Part shown: positions 28,866 to 37,530 of the stretch, piece after piece
How positions within the stretch are numbered: the first letter of the stretch is position 1
Layout of the letters: each line of letters opens with the position of its first letter
Assembly (NCBI RefSeq): GCF_014644455.1
Contig: NZ_BMKS01000024.1
Location: 1 to 40,888 of the forward strand
DNA from: Caldovatus sediminis
Lineage (GTDB): Bacteria; Pseudomonadota; Alphaproteobacteria; Acetobacterales; Acetobacteraceae
Reading direction: 5' to 3'
Length of the DNA: 40,888 nucleotides
The notes under the pieces: generated by a model
Seen by the model: only the letters and a program-made list of their open reading frames with translations
The model's database searches: none
What the model was told of the DNA's origin: nothing
Translations under genes and position numbers: made by a program

Positions 28866-29792
28866 TCACCGGCCCGTCCGGTCCGCCGCCGCGGGCCGCC
28901 GGATCACCAGGGCGATCGCGCCGAGCACGCAGGCCAGGGCCGCCAGGTCGAAGGGGCCGATCTCGCGCTCGACGAGCAGCGCGCTGCTGGCGACGCCGAT
29001 GCACGGCACCACCAGCAGCGAGAGGCCGGCGACGCTGGCCTTCAGCCGCCCCACCAGGGGGAACCATGCGGCGTAGGCGAGCGCGTTGGCGAACACGACC
29101 ATGTAGAACAGGCCGAACAGCCCGCGCCCCACGTCCGGGCGCAGGTAGGTGTGCTCGTGAAGCACCAGCCACGCCGCGAAGGCCGGCGGCGTCCCCAGCA
29201 GCAGTTGCCAGGCCGTGATGAGCAGCATGGGGCTGCGGAAGCGCAGCTTCTTGGCGAGCACCGTGCCGGCGCCGAAGGTGGCGCCCGCCGCCAGGCCGAG
29301 CGCCACGCCGAGGCCGCTCGGACCCTCAGGCCCGACGGTGCCGGCCAGCACCAGCAGGACGGCGGCGAGCCCGAGGCCGAGCGCCATCAGGGTGCGGCGG
29401 TCCAGCCGCTCGCCCAGCACCGGCACCGCGAGCAGCGAGGCCCAGACCGGCATGGTGTAGTTCAGGATGGCGGCCTGCCCCGGCCCGACCAGCATCACGC
29501 CGGCGATCAGCGCGAAGGGGAAGACCACCATGACCAGCAGGCTGAGCGCGAGCACGCCGCGCCACTCCTCGCGACGCGGCAGGACGCGCCGGCCCGGGGC
29601 GCGCGCGCAGAGCAGCAGCAGGGTCCCGGCGCCGGCGTTGGCAAGCAGGCGGGCGGTGATCAGGTCCACCGCCTCCAGCGTCCAGGCCATGGCGGGGTAG
29701 CTGAGGCCCCAGCAGAGCCAGACGACGAGCAGCAGCGGCCAGGTCACGCGGCTTGCTCGCCGCGCCTGCGGCGCCGCCAGGAGTGCGTGCAC
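28866..29792 (-). CDS. EamA/DMT-family transporter
   Basis: Ten-helix inner-membrane permease of the drug/metabolite transporter superfamily, usually an exporter of amino acids or other metabolites. The 308-residue protein has two EamA repeats. The first begins LLLVVWLCWGLSYPAMAWTL and ends GPGQAAILNYTMPVWASLLA, a very typical helix 3-4 segment. The second begins after SGLGVALGLAAGATFGAGTV and contains LLVVPCIGVASSALLVERE. The start is GTG at 29792 with GGAG five bases upstream. It faces the flavin monooxygenase convergently across 149 bases. The substrate is not predictable. Confidence 0.88.
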   Translation of the reverse strand: MHALLAAPQARRASRVTWPLLLVVWLCWGLSYPAMAWTLEAVDLITARLLANAGAGTLLLLCARAPGRRVLPRREEWRGVLALSLLVMVVFPFALIAGVMLVGPGQAAILNYTMPVWASLLAVPVLGERLDRRTLMALGLGLAAVLLVLAGTVGPEGPSGLGVALGLAAGATFGAGTVLAKKLRFRSPMLLITAWQLLLGTPPAFAAWLVLHEHTYLRPDVGRGLFGLFYMVVFANALAYAAWFPLVGRLKASVAGLSLLVVPCIGVASSALLVEREIGPFDLAALACVLGAIALVIRRPAAADRTGR

Positions 29793-30408
29793 GGGTGCTC
29801 CATATCAACCGCCGACCGTTGCGGGACCTCGCGATCGGGAGCGGGCGCGCCGAAAGCGCCGTGGCGGTGAATGCCCCCATACCCCGCCAATTCCGATGCC
29901 AAGGCGCAGGCGGGGAACGAGGAGGGCGCGTCGCACGCAGCCGAGCCGACAGGGCGGCCGGCCCGCCCGCGGCCGACGCTGCTCCCGCCCGGCGCCGAAC
30001 GATCCCGCCGCCCGGCTTGGGCGGAACACCCCGCGCCAGCTTCGCCGTCGCGGCGACGCGCCCCGGCACGGGGCGCAGGCCCAGCGGCGCCTGGCCCGCC
30101 GGCGTCGGCCCAATGCTCGGTTGCCCCCCAGCGGCGCGCCGGCCGTGAGGCGCGAGCCGGGCCTTGTCGCGCGAGCCTCGCTGGCGCGGCGGCCGGCGTT
30201 CCCTTCCGGCGTCAGCGGCCGCCGAGGGTCGGCCCGGTCAGCGGGTCGCCCGTTCCGAAGGGCGCCTCGGGCCGCCCGGCTGATGGCGCGCAACATCCCG
30301 CCCCGCGGCCTCCCTCGGTCTCGGCCCGACGACGCTCCCCGTCGCGGCGAGGAAGCGGCGCGTGCCGTGGGCGTCCGCCGAGGACCGGCCGCGCCCCTCG
30401 CGTCCCGA
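29793..30408. other. 616-base region without a credible gene
   Basis: Open frames exist on both strands, but all encode Arg/Pro/Ala-rich strings without domain features, as expected of random GC-rich DNA. None has both an RBS and a coding-like amino-acid pattern. The region separates the EamA gene from the 3' end of the catabolic cluster. It may contain the EamA promoter and decayed sequence. Confidence 0.45.
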
Positions 30409-31314
30409 TCATCCCGCGCCGGGCCTGCGGACGCCCGCCATGGTCTCGATCACCGCGCACACCGCGGCCGTGTCCTGGTCCCCGAGGCCCGAGGCCACCG
30501 CGGCGTTGAACAGCGGCACGGTAGCCGAGAACATCGGTGTCGGACAGGCGAGCGCGCTCGCGAAATCCGCGATGGCGCGCATGTCCTTGCGCCACAGCTC
30601 GAGCGGCATGGTCTCCACCGGGAGGTAGCGGTCCTCGATCAGCATGCGGCCGCGCACCTGCAGCGCCCGCGACCCGCCAGCGCCGTCGCTTACCACCTCG
30701 AACATCTGCGCCGGATCGAGGCCGGCCTTGCGGGCGAGCGCGAAGGCCTCGCCCGCCGCCGCGGTGTGGACGGCGACCAGCAGGTTGGCGACGAATTTCA
30801 TCTTCATCCCGTTGCCGAACGCGCCGAGGAAGTGCGGCGCCCGCGAGAAGCCGCGGAACACCGGCAGGCAGCGGTCGTAGGCCTCGCGCGGCCCGCTGGC
30901 GTAGACCAGCACGTCCCGCACGCGCGCCTGGCTGCCGGAGCCGGAGAGCGGGCAGTCCAGCATGACCACGCCCGCCGCCTCGAGCGCCTGGCGCGCCCTC
31001 TCCTTGTCCTCGAGCGGGAAGGTGCTGGTCTCCGGCAGGATGCGGCACGCGCCCGGGGCGCGGGCGATCTCCTCCACCACCGCGTGCAGCGCCGCCGTCG
31101 AGGGTAGCGAGGTGAGCACGATCTCCGCCTGCGCCGCCACCTCGGCGGCGGAGCGGGCGGGTCGGCCGCCGGCGCGTGCGAACGCCTCCATCGCCGGCGC
31201 GGCGATGTCATGGCCGACGACGGTGAAGCCCGCCGCGATCAGGTTCGCGCTCATCGCCGAACCCATGATGCCGAGGCCGATCAGCCCGACCGGCCGCTCC
31301 GTGGTCCCGGACAT
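30409..31314 (-). CDS. NAD(P)-dependent beta-hydroxyacid dehydrogenase (HIBADH family), copy 1
   Basis: Oxidises or reduces a 3-hydroxy-carboxylate (3-hydroxyisobutyrate, tartronate semialdehyde or similar). The 301-residue protein has the N-terminal Rossmann motif VGLIGLGIMGSAMSANLIAA (9-28), the substrate loop DCPLSGSGSQARVRDVLVYA, the catalytic Lys region FGNGMKMKFVANLLVA (about 175-190), and an all-helical C-terminal domain. The usual Lys-x-x-x-Asn is present as K-x-x-x-N. It is the last gene of the minus-strand cluster, starting seven bases after the second dehydrogenase. Exact substrate unknown. Confidence 0.88.
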   Translation of the reverse strand: MSGTTERPVGLIGLGIMGSAMSANLIAAGFTVVGHDIAAPAMEAFARAGGRPARSAAEVAAQAEIVLTSLPSTAALHAVVEEIARAPGACRILPETSTFPLEDKERARQALEAAGVVMLDCPLSGSGSQARVRDVLVYASGPREAYDRCLPVFRGFSRAPHFLGAFGNGMKMKFVANLLVAVHTAAAGEAFALARKAGLDPAQMFEVVSDGAGGSRALQVRGRMLIEDRYLPVETMPLELWRKDMRAIADFASALACPTPMFSATVPLFNAAVASGLGDQDTAAVCAVIETMAGVRRPGAG

Positions 31315-31321
31315 GCGCGCC

Positions 31322-32206
31322 TCACGCCTTCCGGCCCGACCAGTAGGCGGGAAGCTCGACGCCGTCGCGGCCGCCCCAGCCCTCGCGGCTCGCCTCGTCG
31401 TAGACGGCGAGGGCGCGCTCGGCGACCGGCAGCTCGTAGCCGCGCGCGCGGGCCTCGGCGATCATGGTGCGCAGGTCCTTGCGGATCGAATCGCAGTCGA
31501 AGGTCGGCGGCCCCGGGCTCCTGCCGGCGAGCGCCTGGGCGACCGCCCCGCCCCGGGCGCGGATGACGTTGGGCCCGCCGGAGGTGTCGGCGAACAGCTC
31601 GACCAGCCAGGCCGGATCGGCGCCGAGGTGGCGGCAGAGCGCGTAGGCCTCGGCGAAGGCCTGCCAGAATACGGCGAGCGGCAGGTTGATCGCGAGCTTC
31701 ATGCTCGCCCCCGCGCCGACCGGGCCGACATGCTCGACGCGGCGGCAGAGCTGGTCGAGGATCGGCCGCGCGCGCGCCACCGCCGCCGCGTCGCCGCCGG
31801 CAAGGCCGAGCAGCTTGCCGGTGAGCGCCGGGCCCACGGTGCCGCCGACCGGGCATTCGACGAAGGTGGCGCCGGCCTCCGCCACCTTGCGGGAGAGGGC
31901 GACCTCGGTTTCAGGGCGCACCGTGCTCATCTCGATGAACAGCCGGCCCGTGACGTCGCCGGAGAGCAGGCCGGAGGGGCCGTGATAGACCGCCTCGATG
32001 GCCGCGGCGTCGGTCAGGATGGTGATCACCGTCTCGACGCGCGAGGCGAGATCGGCCGGCCTGGAAGCCACTGCCGCGCCGGCCTCGGCCAGCGGGCGGG
32101 CCTTCTCGGCCGTGCGGTTCCAGACCGTCACCTGATGGCCCGCGTCGAGCAGCCGCCGCGCGATGGCAGCGCCCATCCGTCCGAGACCTGCGACACCGAT
32201 CCTCAT
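31322..32206 (-). CDS. NAD(P)-dependent beta-hydroxyacid dehydrogenase (HIBADH family), copy 2
   Basis: Second, diverged family member of 294 residues. It has RIGVAGLGRMGAAIARRLLD at the N-terminus, NRT after strand 2 (suggesting NADPH preference), ECPVGGTVGPALTGKLLGL as the substrate loop, and GAGASMKLAINLPLAVFWQA with the catalytic Lys. ATG at 32206 is supported by GAGGTGATC upstream; an earlier in-frame start would add an unrelated Arg-rich lead. It sits seven bases after the amidohydrolase and seven before copy 1. The two copies share family motifs but differ along most of their length, so they probably have different substrates. Confidence 0.88.
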   Translation of the reverse strand: MRIGVAGLGRMGAAIARRLLDAGHQVTVWNRTAEKARPLAEAGAAVASRPADLASRVETVITILTDAAAIEAVYHGPSGLLSGDVTGRLFIEMSTVRPETEVALSRKVAEAGATFVECPVGGTVGPALTGKLLGLAGGDAAAVARARPILDQLCRRVEHVGPVGAGASMKLAINLPLAVFWQAFAEAYALCRHLGADPAWLVELFADTSGGPNVIRARGGAVAQALAGRSPGPPTFDCDSIRKDLRTMIAEARARGYELPVAERALAVYDEASREGWGGRDGVELPAYWSGRKA

Positions 32207-32213
32207 GGCGTGA

Positions 32214-33122
32214 TCACCTCCGTGCATCGTCCGGGAGCCCGTAGATCCGCGCGGCCGTGTCGTGGAGGATGGCGCGGCGCTCCTCCGCGGCGTAGCCCTC
32301 CAGGCAGGCGCGCACCGTCGCGACGAGCTCGGCATAGCTCGTCCAGAGCTTCTCGATCGGGAAGTTGCTTCCGAACAGGCAGCGGTTCGGCCCGAAGAGC
32401 TCCACCGTCGCCTCGATCACCGGTCGCCACAGCGCGACGGAGCAGGCGCGCTCGAAGGTGCCGAGGCCGGAGAGCTTGACGACGAGGTTCGGGCAGGCGG
32501 CGAGCTCCGTCATGCCGCGGCGCCACAGCGCCCAGCCCTCGGCGCTGCGGTCCTCGAGCATGCCGGCGTGCAGCAGGATGAACGTCATCTCCGGGAAGGC
32601 GCGGACCAGCGCAGCGGCGTCGCGCATTTGGCCCGGAAAGACCTGCAGCTCGAAGGCGAGACCGCGCCGCCGCACCTCGCCGAGGCCGCGGCGCCACGCC
32701 GGATCGTTCATCACGTCCGGGCGCGCGGCGAAGCGGTAGAGCGGCTTCTCGTGCCAGTGGAGCTGCTGGCGCACGGCGCGCACCCGCCCGGCGGCCAGGG
32801 CGCGGTCCAGCACCGCGCCGACGTCCGGCGCGGCGAGATCGGCGAAGGCGGTGATCGCGTGCGGGAAACCGCCGGCGCGGTCGGCCACGGATTGGACCCA
32901 GGCGACCTCCTCCACCTCGGCGCCCGGGGCGACGTTCACCTGCACGAAGACCGAGCGCACGACGCCGCAGGGTGTCGCCTCGGCGAGGTATTCCTCAATG
33001 CCGTAGTCGCGGCGGAGCGGGCCGTACGCACCGAAGATGCGCGGCACGGGCGGCCCGTTCAGCCAGGGCGTCGCCGCCAGCCGCCAGATGTGGTGATGGG
33101 CGTCTATGATCGGCTCGGGCAT
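32214..33122 (-). CDS. Amidohydrolase-2 family TIM-barrel hydrolase
   Basis: Metal-dependent hydrolase of the COG3618 / L-fuconolactonase-like group, acting on lactones or related rings, or as a decarboxylase. The 302-residue barrel starts with the metal motif IIDAHHHIW (5-13). It continues with RAVRQQLHWHE, the strand MTFILLHAGML with a conserved His, NLVVKLSGLGTFE, and the final CLFGSNFPIEK, where Asp is usual but Asn is present (GSDFP in most relatives). That Asn is notable because the Asp often binds metal or acts in catalysis. It lies in the middle of the transport and dehydrogenase cluster. Confidence 0.85.
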   Translation of the reverse strand: MPEPIIDAHHHIWRLAATPWLNGPPVPRIFGAYGPLRRDYGIEEYLAEATPCGVVRSVFVQVNVAPGAEVEEVAWVQSVADRAGGFPHAITAFADLAAPDVGAVLDRALAAGRVRAVRQQLHWHEKPLYRFAARPDVMNDPAWRRGLGEVRRRGLAFELQVFPGQMRDAAALVRAFPEMTFILLHAGMLEDRSAEGWALWRRGMTELAACPNLVVKLSGLGTFERACSVALWRPVIEATVELFGPNRCLFGSNFPIEKLWTSYAELVATVRACLEGYAAEERRAILHDTAARIYGLPDDARR

Positions 33123-33137
33123 CGTCGGCGCGCCCCC

Positions 33138-34067
33138 TCAGCGCCGCAGGCCGAGCAGGTGGTCGAAGAATCCCTCGTGCTCCAGCGCGGCGACCGGCTC
33201 GAGGTCCACGGCCTCCTCCGGCGGGACGAGGCGGCCGATCGCGCCGACGCGGTGCAAGAGGAGGGCGGAATTGCGCATGCCCTCGAGGCTCGGGAACATC
33301 ATGCCGCCCATCAGCCGCGCGAACAGCACCCAGGTCTTCCCGAGCACCTCCTCGTCCGTCTCGCCGCCGTACTTGCGCAGGACGCCGACCCCGAATTCCG
33401 CGTCGTGCCGGAAGCGGTGCACGGCCCGGCAGAAGGCGCGGACGTAGCGCAGCGCGAGCTCCGGCCGGTCCCGCAGCAGCCGCCGCGTCGTGGCGGCGCA
33501 ACTGTTCTGGATCGACACGTCGAGCCGGCCGAGGTCGGCGACCAGCGCCCAGCCGCGCTTCGCCGCCTGGAAGGGCTCCGGCGCGTGCATGATCGCGGCG
33601 TCCACCCGCGCCGGGTCAAGCAGCAGGTCGAGGCGCGGCCCGTCCGTGCCCACCACCACGATCTCCGCGTCCCTCGCGACGTCCCAGCCCCAGCGCTCGA
33701 AGGCCATGGCGATCGCGCATTCGTCGGCGTCGCCGCGCGCGGTGACGCCCCAGCGCGCGCCGCGGAGCTCCCCGAGCGACGCGATCCCGGGCCGCGCCGA
33801 GACCTGCTGCGCGCTCCGCCCGATGGCGGAGGCGATCACCACCGCGTCGCCGCCGTGCCGCTCGTTCGCCAGGATCAGCTCCGCCCCGACCGAGTTGGTG
33901 AACTCCACCTCGCCCGCGATCAGCGCCGCGAGCGAAGGCGGATGCCCGTGGCAGGGGACGAGCTCGGGCTCCAGCCCCTGCGCGCGGAAGAAGCCGCCCT
34001 CGACCGCGGCGAAGACCGGCGCGAGACCGGCCCCGCGATGCGCCACGGCGATCCTGATCCGGTCCAT
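33138..34067 (-). CDS. NMT1/THI5-like (SsuA-type) substrate-binding protein without signal peptide
   Basis: Periplasmic-binding-protein fold, 309 residues, beginning MDRIRIAVAHRGAGLAPVFA and continuing AVEGGFFRAQGLEPELVP, ALIAGEVEFTNSVGAELIL and WGVTARGDADECAIAMAFER, all typical of the NMT1/SsuA group. No signal peptide or lipobox precedes the first strand. AGGGAGC lies before the ATG at 34067, and the 15 extra in-frame codons upstream are not hydrophobic either. It may be a cytoplasmic sensor or enzyme, or be exported by an unseen route. It belongs to the cluster with two CUT1-type permeases but comes from a different binding-protein family. Confidence 0.8.
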   Translation of the reverse strand: MDRIRIAVAHRGAGLAPVFAAVEGGFFRAQGLEPELVPCHGHPPSLAALIAGEVEFTNSVGAELILANERHGGDAVVIASAIGRSAQQVSARPGIASLGELRGARWGVTARGDADECAIAMAFERWGWDVARDAEIVVVGTDGPRLDLLLDPARVDAAIMHAPEPFQAAKRGWALVADLGRLDVSIQNSCAATTRRLLRDRPELALRYVRAFCRAVHRFRHDAEFGVGVLRKYGGETDEEVLGKTWVLFARLMGGMMFPSLEGMRNSALLLHRVGAIGRLVPPEEAVDLEPVAALEHEGFFDHLLGLRR

Positions 34068-34108
34068 GCTCGGGCTCCCTCGAATGGCGTCGGCGTCGGG
34101 CAATCCCG

Positions 34109-34972
34109 TCACTTCAAGCCGCTCAGCCCGAAGCCGCGGTTGACCCAGCGCTGCAGCACGGCAAACAGCAGAAAGACGGGGATGGTCGCGAGCACCGCGA
34201 TCGCCATCTGCTCGGTCGCCGGGTTGCCGTAGTACTCGCCGAACTTCACCAGGCCGAGCGGGAAGGTGCGGTACTCATCCTGCGAGACGACGGTGAGCGG
34301 CCAAAGGAACTGGTCCCAGCTGTCGCGGAACGAGAGCACCGCGAGCACCGCGAGCGCCGGGCGGCACTGCGGCGCCACCACCTGCCACAGGATGCGCAGC
34401 TCGCTCGCCCCGTCTATCCGCGCCGCCTCGATGTAGTCGGAGGGCACCGAGAGGATCGCCTGGCGCATCAGGAACACGCCGAAGGCGTCCACCAGCAGCG
34501 GCCCGAAGATGCCCTGGTAGGTGTTGACCCAGCCGAGGTTGTACACGACCAGGAAGGTCGGCACGAGCGTGACCTCGAGCGGCAGCATCAGCGTGCTGAG
34601 GATCAGCAGCAGCATGAAGCGGTCGCCCGGGAAGCGGAACTTCGCCAGGCCGTATCCGGCCAGCGTGCAGAACACGACGTTCCCGGCCATCACCGCCACC
34701 GACACCACCCCGCTGTTGAAGAAGTAGGTGGGAAAGGCGGCGCGCGACAGCGCGTTCGGGTAGTTCTCCGGATGCCAGACCGTCGGGATCCACTCCGTCG
34801 TGAGCTGGAACATCTTCTCGCCGGCCTGGAAGGAGGTGGTGACCATCCACAGGATCGGCAGGACGACGAGGACGGTGAGCGCCGCCAGCAGCGCGGCGCC
34901 GAGCCAGCGCCGCAGCGAACGGAGGTGCGCCGGGCGCGGGCGGCGGGCGGGGGCGCGGGAGGCTGCCGTCAT
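34109..34972 (-). CDS. Sugar-type ABC transporter permease (MalG/UgpE-like)
   Basis: Inner-membrane permease of the CUT1 carbohydrate importer class. The 287-residue protein has six hydrophobic segments. The cytoplasmic EAA loop YIEAARIDGASELRILWQVV (about 175-195), which contacts the ATPase, is well preserved. The N-terminal LVVLPILWMVTTSFQAGEKM and the C-terminal WVNRGFGLSGLK are also typical of MalG homologues. The ATG overlaps the stop of the partner permease by four bases. Confidence 0.92.
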   Translation of the reverse strand: MTAASRAPARRPRPAHLRSLRRWLGAALLAALTVLVVLPILWMVTTSFQAGEKMFQLTTEWIPTVWHPENYPNALSRAAFPTYFFNSGVVSVAVMAGNVVFCTLAGYGLAKFRFPGDRFMLLLILSTLMLPLEVTLVPTFLVVYNLGWVNTYQGIFGPLLVDAFGVFLMRQAILSVPSDYIEAARIDGASELRILWQVVAPQCRPALAVLAVLSFRDSWDQFLWPLTVVSQDEYRTFPLGLVKFGEYYGNPATEQMAIAVLATIPVFLLFAVLQRWVNRGFGLSGLK

Positions 34973-35937
34973 CGCAGGTGCGCCCTCTCGCTGCGCATGA
35001 AGATCTGCATCTGGAGCACGGTGAAGACCAGCATGATCGCGAAGAGTACGACGGAGATCGCGGCCGCCTCGCCCATCTTCAGGTAGGAGAAGCCCGTCTC
35101 GTAGATCAGCATGGAAAGGACGCGGGTCGCGTCGCCCGGGCCGCCGCCGGTCATGATATAGGGCATCAGGAAGATGCGGGAGGCGAGCAGCGCCGAGACG
35201 ACGACCACGAAGAACAGGGTCGGCATCAGCAGCGGCAGCGTCACGTGGACGAAGCGGCGCACCACCCCGGCGCCGTCGATCTCCGCAGCCTCGTAGTAGT
35301 CCTTCGGGATCGCGAGCAGGCCGGCGAGGAAGACCACCATGAAGTAGGGCGCGAAGCGCCAGGCCGTCACTGCGATGATGGCCGGCATGGCGAGGTTCTC
35401 GTCCGTCAGCCAGTCCACCCGCCCGACGCCGAAGGGCTGGAGGAGCTGGTTCACTAGCCCGAACGGGTGCAGCAGGAAGCGCCACACCAGCGTCACCGCG
35501 ATAATCGGCATCAGGTTGGTCAGAAACATCGCCGTCATGCAATGCCGCGCGCCCGGAACCGCGGTGTTGATCGCGAGCGCCAGCGCGAGTCCGGCCAGGG
35601 TGATCAGCGCCGTGGACCCGGCGATGTAGACGAAGGTGTTGATCAGGCTGGCGCGGAAGACCGGGTCCTCGGCGAGCTTCGCGTAATTCTCGAGCCCGAC
35701 GAAGCGGGGCGCAGAGACCATGTCGTAGGCGCTGAGGCTCAGCTCCATCGCCCAGAGCATCGGCCCGAACTTGAAGGCCAGGAAGAACAGCAGCGCCGGC
35801 AGCACGAAGGCGGCGCCCACGAGCTGCAGCCGCCGCCCGAAGCGGAGGCCGCCGCGCCGCAGGCGAGCGCCGGCGGCGCGCTCGCCGCGGTCGGGCGCGG
35901 CCGCGTCTGGCAGTCTGGCGGAATGTGCTGTGCTCAT
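34969..35937 (-). CDS. Sugar-type ABC transporter permease (MalF/UgpA-like)
   Basis: Partner permease of the CUT1 importer, 322 residues, with an Arg-rich cytoplasmic N-terminus of about 37 residues and then six hydrophobic segments. The EAA loop reads YYEAAEIDGAGVVRRFVHVT. The motif LPALLFFLAFKFGPMLWAM in the first helix matches UgpA-like proteins. It follows the binding-protein gene after 85 bases and overlaps the second permease by four bases. No ATP-binding gene is in the cluster. Confidence 0.92.
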   Translation of the reverse strand: MSTAHSARLPDAAAPDRGERAAGARLRRGGLRFGRRLQLVGAAFVLPALLFFLAFKFGPMLWAMELSLSAYDMVSAPRFVGLENYAKLAEDPVFRASLINTFVYIAGSTALITLAGLALALAINTAVPGARHCMTAMFLTNLMPIIAVTLVWRFLLHPFGLVNQLLQPFGVGRVDWLTDENLAMPAIIAVTAWRFAPYFMVVFLAGLLAIPKDYYEAAEIDGAGVVRRFVHVTLPLLMPTLFFVVVVSALLASRIFLMPYIMTGGGPGDATRVLSMLIYETGFSYLKMGEAAAISVVLFAIMLVFTVLQMQIFMRSERAHLR

Positions 35938-36022
35938 CGGGTCCTCGGTCCGGAGGCGGCGGCGCGCCGCGTCGCGTGCCGTCGCCGCCAGGGATGCGTG
36001 GTCCGTCGGCGGCGGGCGCGCG

Positions 36023-37384
36023 TCAGCCCCGCCGCGCCGCCTCGGTCGCGCGGTCCACCGCCGCGGCGATCCCGTCGAGCGTGGCCTTGATGTCCGCCCG
36101 GTTCAGGAGGATGCGCTGGACGCCGCGGTGCACCTGGTCGGCCAGTTCGTTGTAGACGGTGGTGCGCGGCAGCGGCACGCCCTCGTCGCGCGCGCGGATG
36201 ATCTCGGCGACGTGCGGGAACCGCTGCACGCTCGGATTGTCCACCCAGCCGCTCTTGCGGGCCAGCGGGAAGGGCGCCGCGTCGGCCCAGGCGTCGGCGG
36301 GGTCGCTCATCATGAACCGGTAGAGCTCGTGCAGGACCTCCTGCTTCTCGCGCGGCGCGCGGGCGTTGACGACGAGGTTGAAACCGTAGGTCGTCGAATA
36401 TCCCTTTCCGCGCTCGACGCCCGGGTACTGGACCGGCCGGTAGTACCGCTCCTGCTCCATGCGCGGGTTCTGCGAGGTGATCGCCGCGGGCGGGATCGGA
36501 TGGCAGAAGAACATGGAGCAGCGCTCGCGCAGCCAGTCCATCTGCGGCAGCGGGTTGGTGGCGATGGTGTCGGCAGGATCCTCGGCACCGTACTGGCGCG
36601 CGATGGAGGCGCGGATGGTCATGGCGCGCACCCCGGCCTCGCTGTTGATCGTGCAGCGGCCCTGCGCGTCGAACCAGCGCCCGCCGCACTGGTGGAAGAT
36701 CGGATTGAACTGGATCATGGTCCACTGGGCGGCGTGCATCGCGAACTTGAAGCCCTGGCGGACGAAGCGGTCGCCCTCCTTCACCGTGAGGCGCCGCGCG
36801 ACCTCGCCGAGCTCCTCCCAGCTCTTCGGCCAGTCGCGCTCGGCGTCGAGCCCGACCTCGGCGAAATGGCGGGTGTTGAGGTAGTTGCAGAAGCCGTAGA
36901 ACCAGAGCGGATAGCCGTACACCTGCCCGTTGTGGGTGGCGCCCTCGACGAAGGCGGGCGGGAAGTCGGCGGCGAAGGCCTCGCCCGAGGCGTAGCCGAG
37001 CTTCCGCACGTCGAGCGGGGCGAGCAGGTTGCGCGACAGCCAGGTGGGCATGAACCAGTCCTGGCTGACGAAGCCGTCCGGCGCGGTGCCGGTGGCGAAG
37101 CCGACGCTGAGCTTCTGACCGAGGTCGCCGAAGGGGAAGTACTGGAAATCCACCCGGACGTTCGGATTGCGCTCGGTGAATAGCCGGATGCGCTTGTGGA
37201 TCCAGGGGCGCTGCTGCGGGTTCTCGAAGGTCCAGAAGCTGAGGCTGACCGGCCCGCGCGCCTGCGCCCGAGCCCGGCGCGCCGTCGCCGCGCCGGCCGC
37301 CAGGCCGAGCCCGGCCGCGCCGATGCCGCGCACCACCTCCCGGCGCGAGGCGCCGGCGGCGGTCGTCATCTTCGTGTGTGTCAT
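36023..37384 (-). CDS. Extracellular solute-binding protein family 1, Tat signal
   Basis: Periplasmic receptor of the CUT1 importer, 453 residues. It starts with a twin-arginine signal peptide (SRREVVRGIGAAGLGLAAG, residues 13-31, cut near ARAQA). The mature part begins PVSLSFWTFENPQQRPWI and has the family-1 signatures VGFATGTAPDGFVS, YGYPLWFYGFCNYLNTRHF and WPKSWEELGEVARRLT. Three Cys in the mature domain, and Trp/Tyr-rich segments expected to line a sugar or polyol site, are visible. GGAGGAAGGAC precedes the ATG. Tat export suggests folding or cofactor binding before export. Confidence 0.9.
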   Translation of the reverse strand: MTHTKMTTAAGASRREVVRGIGAAGLGLAAGAATARRARAQARGPVSLSFWTFENPQQRPWIHKRIRLFTERNPNVRVDFQYFPFGDLGQKLSVGFATGTAPDGFVSQDWFMPTWLSRNLLAPLDVRKLGYASGEAFAADFPPAFVEGATHNGQVYGYPLWFYGFCNYLNTRHFAEVGLDAERDWPKSWEELGEVARRLTVKEGDRFVRQGFKFAMHAAQWTMIQFNPIFHQCGGRWFDAQGRCTINSEAGVRAMTIRASIARQYGAEDPADTIATNPLPQMDWLRERCSMFFCHPIPPAAITSQNPRMEQERYYRPVQYPGVERGKGYSTTYGFNLVVNARAPREKQEVLHELYRFMMSDPADAWADAAPFPLARKSGWVDNPSVQRFPHVAEIIRARDEGVPLPRTTVYNELADQVHRGVQRILLNRADIKATLDGIAAAVDRATEAARRG

Positions 37385-37530
37385 GTCCTTCCTCCCCTGC
37401 CCCGTTCGAGGGGCGCATTCCTGCCAGGCCGCGCTGTGGCGCGCGGCGCCACTCTAGCCCGGATCGGGTTCCCGCCCATCGGCCGCGCGCCGCCCGGGCC
37501 GCAGCGCACGGGGATACGCTCCACCGCGCC

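Noticed and set aside
29850-29950. Frame encoding a VPRLRLG-like string that recalls translated dispersed repeats in other genomes
   Set aside because: Too short and not palindromic here; a genome-wide repeat search would be needed.
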